Of a stretch of 5,503 nt of DNA, positions 1 to 5,503 are shown in pieces. The notes beneath the pieces were generated by a model. It worked only from the letters and a program-made list of their open reading frames with translations. It ran no database searches and was not told where the DNA came from. Origin of the DNA: a bacterium (lineage in GTDB: Bacteria > Zhuqueibacterota > Zhuqueibacteria > Thermofontimicrobiales > Thermofontimicrobiaceae); assembly GCA_025453735.1 (NCBI GenBank), contig JALOPY010000206.1, positions 1 to 5,503 on the forward strand. Reading direction: 5' to 3'. Each line of letters begins with the position of its first letter. Position 1 is the first letter of the stretch. The translations under genes and the position numbers were made by a program.

Positions 1-1083
1 GTGAAAGATCATCCCGAGTTAATTGATGCGGCTGGTGATCAGAAAAATATTCCCGCTTTCTGGAATCACATGAATTCAATCGATTACAATCCGGCGCTGG
101 ATCAGATCATGCTAAGTGTCAGAGGCAATAGCGAAGTCTGGATTATCGATCATAGTACCACCACCGCCGAGGCAAAGGGTCATACCGGAGGTAAATATGG
201 GAAAGGGGGCGATCTGCTTTATCGGTATGGAAATCCCATGGCATACAGAATGGGAACATCTGCTGACCAAAAATTTTATCAACAGCATGATGCCGAGTGG
301 GTCAGGCCTGATTGCCCCGGCGCCGGAAATATTACGGTATTTAATAACGGATTAGGCCGGAACTATTCCACGATTGATGAAATAACTCCCCCCATCGATG
401 CCAATGGAAATTATTTACGAACAGCAGGTGCAGCATTTGGCCCAAGCAGTTTTTACTGGAGCTATCAAGCGACTCCACCAACGGCGCTCTACGCCGAAGC
501 AATTTCAGGGGCTCAGCGCCTGAGAAATGGAAATACAATTATTTGTGATGGCACCCATGGAACATTTACGGAGGTCACCCAAACCGGTGAGGTCGTTTGG
601 AAATATGTTTGCCCGGCGGTTAAGACAGGTCCACTCTATTTCAGCGAGGCTATCCCGGACGACCCGGCTCGGGTCGGAGAAAAAATGAATGCAGTTTTCC
701 GTGTTTATAAATATCTACCAGATTATGCGGCATTCGATGGTAAAGATTTAACTCCTGGATATTTTGTTGAAAAATATCCCACCTCGGTTGAGGATGACTT
801 CACCCAGCAACTTTTATCATTTAAATTATTACAGAATTATCCGAATCCTTTTAATCCGGAAACCAACATTGGTTATCAATTGCCTGCTTCAGGGCATGTG
901 TCGCTAAAAGTTTATGATGTATCAGGAAATGAAGTGGCTAACCTTGTGGATGAATTTAAAGAAGCAGGTTACCACAATATTCCATTTTCTATTTTCAATT
1001 GGCGACTGACATCCGGTATGTATTTTTATACAATCCGTGTAAATGGTTGGCATCAAACAAAAAAGATGTTACTAATAAAGTAA
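1..1083 (+). CDS. Arylsulfotransferase-family (ASST) protein with C-terminal sorting tail, 5' end cut by window edge
   Basis: The frame is open from base 1 to the TAA at 1081-1083 (360 residues visible). The GTG at base 1 is probably an internal Val: the visible protein aligns from about residue 211 of the downstream paralogue, so some 200 N-terminal residues, including any signal peptide, lie outside the window. ASST-family signatures seen are WNHMNSIDYN (20-30), LDQIMLSVRG (33-42), WIIDHSTTTAEAKGHTGG (47-64), GKGGDLLYRYGNP (67-79), QQHD (94-97), PGAGNITVFNNG (106-117) and NGNTIICDGTHG (176-187). Residues 274-360 form a YPNPFNP sorting tail. The family moves sulfuryl groups between phenolic compounds without PAPS, on a beta-propeller. 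H23, R41 and H96 are likely active-site residues: the H23-R41 spacing of 18 equals His356-Arg374 of E. coli ASST as I recall it. Family assignment is firm; enzyme activity and substrate are inferred. It is the first visible gene of a four-gene run. Confidence 0.85.
   Translation: MKDHPELIDAAGDQKNIPAFWNHMNSIDYNPALDQIMLSVRGNSEVWIIDHSTTTAEAKGHTGGKYGKGGDLLYRYGNPMAYRMGTSADQKFYQQHDAEWVRPDCPGAGNITVFNNGLGRNYSTIDEITPPIDANGNYLRTAGAAFGPSSFYWSYQATPPTALYAEAISGAQRLRNGNTIICDGTHGTFTEVTQTGEVVWKYVCPAVKTGPLYFSEAIPDDPARVGEKMNAVFRVYKYLPDYAAFDGKDLTPGYFVEKYPTSVEDDFTQQLLSFKLLQNYPNPFNPETNIGYQLPASGHVSLKVYDVSGNEVANLVDEFKEAGYHNIPFSIFNWRLTSGMYFYTIRVNGWHQTKKMLLIK
820..1080 (+). other. C-terminal sorting tail of the first ASST protein (FlgD-like / T9SS type A)
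   Basis: Residues 274-360 start with FKLLQNYPNPFNPETNIGYQL, continue with VSLKVYDVSGNEVANLV and the SGMYFYTIRV strand, and end in KKMLLIK. This is the pattern of the Por-type/FlgD-like beta-sandwich that directs export and surface anchoring through the type IX secretion system. The usual W-[DN]-G centre is degenerate here (NIPFSIFNW). The family match is from memory of the consensus. Confidence 0.85.
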
Positions 1084-1108
1084 TATAATATTAAACCTGT
1101 TCATTTAT

Positions 1109-1113
1109 AGGAG
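1109..1113 (+). promoter_or_regulatory. Ribosome binding site of the second ASST gene
   Basis: AGGAG lies 8 bases before the ATG at 1122. With an in-frame TAA at 1092-1094, it fixes that ATG as the start and leaves no longer alternative. Confidence 0.8.
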
Positions 1114-1121
1114 CTTTTGAA

Positions 1122-2975
1122 ATGAAATCGAAAATCTTTTATATGCTTGCTATTACAATACTGTTAATAACGTCTATATATGCTCAACAGGATCAAAGTC
1201 CGATCAGAAAGGTTGCTACCGAGGGGATCGGGTCAACGGAAGTACGTTACTGGGATGCTTCAAACGCGTATAATGGTTACACTCTTTTTGCAGCAAAAGG
1301 AAAATCGTATTTGATCGATATGGAAGGCTATATTGTCAATCAATGGAACATCGGGACTAATCCCCGCTTGCTCGATAACGGAAATTTGCTCGATGCCACG
1401 AAATCTGATCCGAGCGGTTTCGGCGGATTCAGAGAACTCGATTGGAACAGCAATACGGTTTGGGAATACACCGAAAAGCGAACAACCTATTTCCCGCACC
1501 ACGATTGGACCCGGATTTTCAATAAGAAATTAAATGCCTACACCACACTTTATATTGCCAACAAAACAGTTACCAAAGAGCAAGCTCTTGCCGCGGGGGC
1601 CAATCCGGCAAATAGTTCATATAACGACGTTCAAATGGATGCCATCGTGGAAGTCGATATGAGCGGCAACATCGTTTGGGAATGGTGGTTTTTTAATCAC
1701 ATCATTCAGGATTTCGATGCGGCGAAATTAAATTATGTGGGCGCCGGTAAAACGATCGCCGATTATCCAGGGAAAATCAATATCAATATGCCGGGCAAGC
1801 CTTTGAAAAAGGATTGGCTGCATTGCAACTCAATCGACTACAACGACACTCTGGGTCATATCGTCATTAACAGCGTTCATGGAGAATTTTACATTATCGA
1901 TCATGACAACACATTTCTTGCAAATGATCCCACCGGCAGTATTACGCTTGCGGCAACCACGGCGGGAGATTTTCTCTACCGATTCGGCGATCCAGCACGA
2001 TACAATCAGGGCGATCCCCCCTCCATTCTTGAGGACTGGACCGCGTCGACAACAGGCAATAAACAAATCGGCGGAAGTCATGATGTTCACTGGATAAAGC
2101 CCGGCTTGCCCGGCGCCGGAAATATTCAGATCTTCAACAATGGAGAATATCTTTTCGAGAGAGTTTCGCAATCCTATATTTTTGAAGTGAATCCATATTA
2201 CAATTCCAAAAAAGTGGACACCGGCGCTTATGTGAATCCTCCCGACGCAGGCTATTATACCTGGATTTACCCAAACAAAGATGCTATGAAGCAGAACAAA
2301 TTGATTTCAAATCAGGTGGTTTGGATTTATTGCTCTAAAAATGATCAGAATTTTTTTAGTACAATTGGTGGCAGCGAGCAACGACTCCTGAACGGAAATA
2401 CCTTGATTTGTTCCGATTCGCAAGGTCATCTTTTTGAAGTAACGTACGGCGATGCGACGAATCAATCCGAAGTCGTGTGGGAATATATCAATCCAGTTAC
2501 CGAAGACGGCATAAAGGAGGTCATCACGGATCAATATCCGATGTACAATTCTGTTTTCCGAGCCTATCGTTATACATCTGATCATCCAGCCCTGGCAGGC
2601 AGGAATTTGACACCAAAAGGCACCATTACAGGCAGGACGCCCGATTATTTGACGCCTGACGATGTAAGCTCAGCAATCGAGGGTTCGAGCAGCCCTGCTA
2701 AATTTTTATTGAAACAAAACCACCCCAATCCTTTCAATCCCCAAACAGTTATTCCTTATCAATTGGAGACGCCTGGCGAGGTTCAATTAAAAATCTATAA
2801 TCTGGCGGGACAGGAAGTCACAACACTCGTTCATGAGTTTCAGGCGCCAGGCAATTATCAGCTTGCCTGGAATGGCAGGGATAATTCAGGGAGACAGCTC
2901 AGTTCGGGAGTATACCTGTATCGGCTGGAGATAGGAAATAAAATCGAAACGAGGAAAATGACGGTGATGCGATAA
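1122..2975 (+). CDS. Secreted arylsulfotransferase-family (ASST) protein with C-terminal sorting tail
   Basis: Complete 617-residue protein. Residues 1-21 are a signal peptide (basic KSK, hydrophobic core, likely cut after IYA). Residues about 40-490 form an ASST-type beta-propeller, with recurring blade ends such as NTVWEY (111-116), GNIVWEWW (182-189) and EVVWEY (450-455). Family motifs are FPHHDW (124-129), DWLHCNSIDYN (231-241), GGSHDVHW (317-324), PGAGNIQIFNNGEY (330-343) and NGNTLIC (424-430). Residues 527-617 are a sorting tail. It is a diverged paralogue of the preceding gene, 38 bases downstream of it. H127, H234 and H320 are spaced 107 and 86 apart, close to 104 and 80 for His252/356/436 of E. 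coli ASST (recalled numbering). The conserved Arg (R41 in the neighbour) is His253 here, and the Gly-rich loop is missing, so activity or substrate may differ. No dsbL/dsbI-like gene is seen. Confidence 0.9.
   Translation: MKSKIFYMLAITILLITSIYAQQDQSPIRKVATEGIGSTEVRYWDASNAYNGYTLFAAKGKSYLIDMEGYIVNQWNIGTNPRLLDNGNLLDATKSDPSGFGGFRELDWNSNTVWEYTEKRTTYFPHHDWTRIFNKKLNAYTTLYIANKTVTKEQALAAGANPANSSYNDVQMDAIVEVDMSGNIVWEWWFFNHIIQDFDAAKLNYVGAGKTIADYPGKININMPGKPLKKDWLHCNSIDYNDTLGHIVINSVHGEFYIIDHDNTFLANDPTGSITLAATTAGDFLYRFGDPARYNQGDPPSILEDWTASTTGNKQIGGSHDVHWIKPGLPGAGNIQIFNNGEYLFERVSQSYIFEVNPYYNSKKVDTGAYVNPPDAGYYTWIYPNKDAMKQNKLISNQVVWIYCSKNDQNFFSTIGGSEQRLLNGNTLICSDSQGHLFEVTYGDATNQSEVVWEYINPVTEDGIKEVITDQYPMYNSVFRAYRYTSDHPALAGRNLTPKGTITGRTPDYLTPDDVSSAIEGSSSPAKFLLKQNHPNPFNPQTVIPYQLETPGEVQLKIYNLAGQEVTTLVHEFQAPGNYQLAWNGRDNSGRQLSSGVYLYRLEIGNKIETRKMTVMR
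2700..2972 (+). other. C-terminal sorting tail of the second ASST protein (FlgD-like / T9SS type A)
   Basis: Residues 527-617 start KFLLKQNHPNPFNPQT, followed by VQLKIYNLAGQEVTTLV, the canonical centre LAWNGRDNSGRQLSSGVYLYRL, and a basic end, TRKMTVMR. It is the most canonical of the three tails, except that the usual Tyr of NYPNPFNP is His. Confidence 0.87.
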
Positions 2976-3013
2976 GGAAATATTTCTAATAGAAGATAGA
3001 ATCGAGTGCAAAT

Positions 3014-4276
3014 ATGAATTTCATTTTTAAGCGAATAGCTGATATTTTAATTCTTGCAGCGATGCTGGTAAATGCCGTCGCACAAGAATCAGGAAGCGAA
3101 AGTCGAACCATGTTGAATCTTCCCGATACGGGTCAGATTGGAGATTATACTTCTGCTTTTGGTGAAGATTCCGACTATACAATTTATCCTCCTACATTCA
3201 CCGATAACGGAGATGGCACTGTAATGGATAACATCACAGGATTGATGTGGCAGAAAAGCGATGGCGGAGAAATGACCTGGGAAGATGCTTGCCAGTATAG
3301 CGATAGCCTATCTCTTGGCGGATTCGATGACTGGCGGCTGCCCAGCAGTCACGAATTATTCAGCATCGTGGATCATGGCAGGCTCAATCCTGCAATGAAC
3401 AGCAATTATTTCAATACTACTCAAGCCGAATATTGGTGGACAAATACAGGCCGAGCCGATGATCCTGCTCGTATTTGGGTTGTGAATGCAGGCGGCGGCA
3501 TTGGCGCTCATCCAAAAAATGAAACGATCAGCGCTGGCGGCAGCAAACGATTCCACGTGCGCTGTGTGCGATCCGTCTTCCCTGATTCAGTTGACCATTT
3601 TACAAATAATGGCGATAGCACGATAACGGATAATTTCACAGGCTTAACATGGCATATTGGCGAGAGTAATTCGCCAATGACGTGGGAACAAGCCCTTTAC
3701 TATTGTGAAACAAAATCGGCAACAGGCTTTGATGATTGGCGATTGCCAAACATCAAAGAGCTGCGATCCATCAATGCCGATGGCTTGTTTAAGCCATCGG
3801 TGGATAAGGCATATTTTCAGAACATCACCGCATCACGTTATTGGTCATCGACTACGGAAATCAATAATCCGAGTCGAGCCTGGTTTGTCGATTTCAATTA
3901 CGGCCTTGTCAGTTATGAGATAAAATCAAATCCATGCTATGTCTGTTGTGTACGAGGCGGCAACAACGAGTCAACGAAAGCCAACAAAGCTTCGGATTTT
4001 TCCAGGCAACCAGAAGAATTCGCCATCAAACCAAATTATCCCAATCCATTTAATCCAGGCACTACAATTATGTTCGAACTAAACCGAGGAGCCCAAGTGC
4101 TAATCAGGATATTTAACCAAAGGGGCCAATTCATCAAAGAGCTGTTAATTGGTGAACAGGAGATTGGCAATCATTCGGTTTATTGGAATGCGGAAGGATT
4201 GCCATCGGGTCTCTATTTCATTCAGTTTAAAACAGGTCAAATGGAGAAAGTTCAAAAGGCCATTCTTCTAAAATGA
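3014..4276 (+). CDS. Secreted protein with two DUF1566 (Lcl C-terminal-type) domains and sorting tail
   Basis: Complete 420-residue protein. Residues 1-23 are a signal peptide (likely cut after AVA). Two tandem DUF1566 copies follow at about 62-186 and 196-314. Each has an FT-x-NGDxT-x-x-DN-x-TGL-x-W start, an MTWE-x-A helix and an F-DDWRLP motif (104-110 and 239-245), then aromatic-rich YW-x-[ST] and [IA]W-V strands. Residues 334-420 are a YPNPFNP sorting tail. The domain has a C-type-lectin-like fold; in Legionella Lcl the related domain binds sulfated glycosaminoglycans. Likely disulfides are C93-C184 and C231-C312. No catalytic residues are recognised, so a binding or adhesion role is inferred. 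The start is the first ATG after an in-frame TAG (2990-2992). Its ribosome site is weak: only GAGTG, 5 bases upstream. The gap to the preceding gene is 38 bases, so it is probably co-transcribed. Confidence 0.88.
   Translation: MNFIFKRIADILILAAMLVNAVAQESGSESRTMLNLPDTGQIGDYTSAFGEDSDYTIYPPTFTDNGDGTVMDNITGLMWQKSDGGEMTWEDACQYSDSLSLGGFDDWRLPSSHELFSIVDHGRLNPAMNSNYFNTTQAEYWWTNTGRADDPARIWVVNAGGGIGAHPKNETISAGGSKRFHVRCVRSVFPDSVDHFTNNGDSTITDNFTGLTWHIGESNSPMTWEQALYYCETKSATGFDDWRLPNIKELRSINADGLFKPSVDKAYFQNITASRYWSSTTEINNPSRAWFVDFNYGLVSYEIKSNPCYVCCVRGGNNESTKANKASDFSRQPEEFAIKPNYPNPFNPGTTIMFELNRGAQVLIRIFNQRGQFIKELLIGEQEIGNHSVYWNAEGLPSGLYFIQFKTGQMEKVQKAILLK
3197..3571 (+). repeat. First DUF1566 domain copy
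   Basis: Residues 62-186 of the double-DUF1566 protein. It runs from FTDNGDGTVMDNITGLMWQ through GGFDDWRLPSSHELFSIVD and YWWTNT to RFHVRCVR. It aligns along its whole length with the second copy, indicating an internal duplication. The two copies have clearly diverged in protein and DNA sequence, so the duplication is old. Confidence 0.85.
3599..3955 (+). repeat. Second DUF1566 domain copy
   Basis: Residues 196-314, from FTNNGDSTITDNFTGLTWH through TGFDDWRLPNIKELRSINA and RYWSSTTE to YVCCVRG. It carries extra cysteines near its end (C308, C311 beside C312) that the first copy lacks, and a KPSVD-x-x-YF segment typical of the family. Confidence 0.85.
3777..3800 (+). other. Perfect 10-bp inverted repeat inside the second DUF1566 copy
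   Basis: Arms CCGATGGCTT (3777-3786) and AAGCCATCGG (3791-3800) are exact reverse complements around the loop GTTT. The following bases (TGGATAAGGC) contain no T-run, so this is not a standard intrinsic terminator. A shorter 8-bp inverted repeat lies close by (arms ATTGGCGA 3656-3663 and TCGCCAAT 3671-3678). A role is not shown. Confidence 0.5.
4013..4273 (+). other. C-terminal sorting tail of the DUF1566 protein (FlgD-like / T9SS type A)
   Basis: Residues 334-420 contain EFAIKPNYPNPFNPGTTIMF, then QVLIRIFNQRGQFIKELL, the centre HSVYWNAEGLPSGLYFIQF and a basic end, QKAILLK. It is the same module as on the two ASST proteins but clearly divergent from both, so it is not a recent copy. Confidence 0.85.
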
Positions 4277-4297
4277 TATAAATGACAACGATTCATG

Positions 4298-4302
4298 AAG
4301 GA
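4298..4302 (+). promoter_or_regulatory. Ribosome binding site of the metallophosphoesterase gene
   Basis: AAGGA lies 5 bases before the ATG at 4308, and an in-frame TGA at 4296-4298 excludes any earlier start. This supports the reading frame even though the gene has no stop codon in the window. Confidence 0.75.
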
Positions 4303-4307
4303 ATTTT

Positions 4308-5503
4308 ATGAACAAAAATGGTTTGAAAATTAATTTGATTCTTTTACTTTTATTCGTGACGATGGGAACCAAAAGCTTCTCTGCTCCGAACGATGTCCGA
4401 TTTATTGCTACTGAATTACTGGGTCGCCCGACTGACAGGTCTGTGACTATGAATGCAATTGCTGATGTTGATTTGGAAGTCTTTTTAGAATATGGGATCG
4501 AATCATCAGTCTATGCCAATCAAACAGACACAACGCTATTTTCTGTGGGCACTCCGATCGAAATGATCATGGATCAGCTCCAGCCCAACACTCGCTATTT
4601 CTATCGGATGCGCTATCGACAGCCAGGTGCGGCTGACTTCAATTCAGGAACGGAACATAGTTTTCACACCCAAAGATCACGGGGGAATACTTTCAAATTT
4701 GCCATTCAGGCGGATTCGCATCTGTATGACAAAAAATGTTATCCTGAACTCTACCAGATTACATTACAAAATATACTTGCTGACGCACCAGATTTTTTGC
4801 TCGACCTGGGCGACACCTTTGGCAATGACCATGACACGACCATGAATCGGCAAGAAATATTTCAGCTCTATCTGGATCAGCGCTATTTTTTCGATGCAGC
4901 CTGTCATTCCATCCCTTTATTTTTATGTTTGGGAAACCATGAAGTGGAATATAGCTACTATATGAACGGCACCGCCGAAAACATTGCCGTCTATGCCACC
5001 GAGGCTCGACAATTTTATTATCTCAATCCATTTCCCGATGATTTTTATTCGGGAAATACAACGGTCGAAAATTTTGTGGGTATGCCAGAAAACTATTATG
5101 CCTGGGAATGGGGCGATGCCCTGTTCGTCGTGCTCGATGCCTATCGCTATTTAACCGCCAGCCAGAAGCCCAGAGAGTGGGATTGGACGTTGGGAGAGCA
5201 ACAGTATCAATGGTTCAAACAAACACTCGAAAGCAGCTATGCGAAATTTAAATTTGTCTTTATCCATCATGTACTGGGACAAACTCGGGGCGGCGTGATC
5301 TGGGCAGATAAATTTGAATGGGGTGGCTATAACCAAAATGGCATTTGGGAATTTGATGCTGAACGTCCTGGCTGGGGCAAACCAATTCACCAATTGATGG
5401 TCGACAACGGCGTGACCATCTTCTTCCAGGGACATGATCATCTGTTTGCCAAAGAGGAGCTCGATGGCATCGTTTACCAGGAATGCCCCATGCCCTCCGA
5501 TGC
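4308..5503 (+). CDS. Secreted calcineurin-like metallophosphoesterase with N-terminal Fn3-like domain, 3' end cut by window edge
   Basis: An open frame from the ATG to the right edge gives 398 residues without a stop. Residues 1-26 are a signal peptide (LILLLLFV core, likely cut after FSA). Residues about 28-122 resemble the fibronectin-III/purple-acid-phosphatase N-terminal domain, with LQPNTRYFYRMRY near the end. The catalytic domain starts near 130 and shows all metallophosphoesterase motifs in order: ADSH (D136, H138), LGDTF (D169), LGNHE (N210, H211), FIHH (H320/H321) and QGHDH (H376, H378). These bind two metal ions and cleave phosphoesters. The DxH first motif, and the lack of the GDxxY tyrosine, argue against a true purple acid phosphatase despite the similar N-terminus. 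The substrate is unknown. It lies 31 bases after the DUF1566 gene and is probably in the same operon. Whether it also ends in a sorting tail cannot be seen. Confidence 0.88.
   Translation, partial: MNKNGLKINLILLLLFVTMGTKSFSAPNDVRFIATELLGRPTDRSVTMNAIADVDLEVFLEYGIESSVYANQTDTTLFSVGTPIEMIMDQLQPNTRYFYRMRYRQPGAADFNSGTEHSFHTQRSRGNTFKFAIQADSHLYDKKCYPELYQITLQNILADAPDFLLDLGDTFGNDHDTTMNRQEIFQLYLDQRYFFDAACHSIPLFLCLGNHEVEYSYYMNGTAENIAVYATEARQFYYLNPFPDDFYSGNTTVENFVGMPENYYAWEWGDALFVVLDAYRYLTASQKPREWDWTLGEQQYQWFKQTLESSYAKFKFVFIHHVLGQTRGGVIWADKFEWGGYNQNGIWEFDAERPGWGKPIHQLMVDNGVTIFFQGHDHLFAKEELDGIVYQECPMPSD

Noticed and set aside
1..3. GTG at base 1 as the real start of the first ASST gene
   Set aside because: The homologous downstream protein has about 210 residues before this point, no ribosome site can be seen, and there is no signal peptide. 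It is most likely an internal Val codon.
316..333. 18-base identical stretch shared by both ASST genes (also 2109-2126) as a DNA repeat or recombination site
   Set aside because: It encodes the conserved PGAGNI motif in frame in both genes, so protein conservation explains it. The surrounding DNA is clearly diverged.
1084..1089. TATAAT as a promoter -10 box before the second ASST gene
   Set aside because: No matching -35 element lies 16-18 bases upstream, the region is simply AT-rich, and the likely phylum may not use this consensus.
1830..2171. 113-codon minus-strand open frame
   Set aside because: It is antisense to the conserved core of the second ASST protein, with no recognisable domain in its product.
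2977..2986. Palindrome GAAATATTTC after the second ASST gene as a terminator or operator
   Set aside because: It has no loop, is AT-rich and short, and is not followed by a T-run. It is consistent with chance.
4627..4845. 72-codon + strand frame inside the metallophosphoesterase region
   Set aside because: It is out of frame with the gene carrying the signal peptide, ribosome site and metal motifs, so it is a shadow frame.
5151..5441. Open frame of 96 codons on the minus strand
   Set aside because: It lies fully antisense to the metallophosphoesterase catalytic domain, whose motifs are intact, and its product resembles nothing I recognise.

Overview
The window carries four genes in a row, all on the + strand, separated by gaps of only 38, 38 and 31 bases with no visible terminator. 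They read as part of one operon or transcription unit that continues past both window edges. All products look exported: the three genes whose starts are visible each begin with a signal peptide, and the three genes whose ends are visible each finish in the same kind of C-terminal tail (N-[YH]-PNPFNP, then a small beta-sandwich, then a basic end). That tail is the FlgD-like / Por-type (type IX secretion, type A) sorting module. In this YPNPFNP form it is typical of the Fibrobacterota-Chlorobiota-Bacteroidota group and of neighbouring candidate phyla (Calditrichota, KSB1, Marinimicrobia, Ignavibacteria). I would place the organism there, but cannot name a species.

Layout: (1) 1-1083, the C-terminal part of an arylsulfotransferase-family (ASST) beta-propeller protein, cut by the left edge. 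(2) 1122-2975, a complete second ASST-family protein, a diverged paralogue of the first. (3) 3014-4276, a secreted protein with two DUF1566/Lcl C-terminal-type domains and a sorting tail. (4) 4308 to the right edge, a secreted metallophosphoesterase with an N-terminal fibronectin-III-like domain; every metal-binding motif is present but the 3' end is missing. There is no gene-free stretch longer than 38 bases, and no RNA gene, mobile element or CRISPR array was seen.

Taken together this looks like a cell-surface or extracellular module combining sulfuryl transfer (two ASST paralogues), a possible ligand-binding protein (DUF1566, a C-type-lectin-like fold) and phosphoester cleavage. The joint function is inference. 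The most notable details are the differences between the two ASST copies at positions that appear to be catalytic. The upstream copy keeps a His-x17-Arg arrangement with the same spacing as the E. coli enzyme. The downstream copy has His in place of that Arg and lacks a Gly-rich loop.
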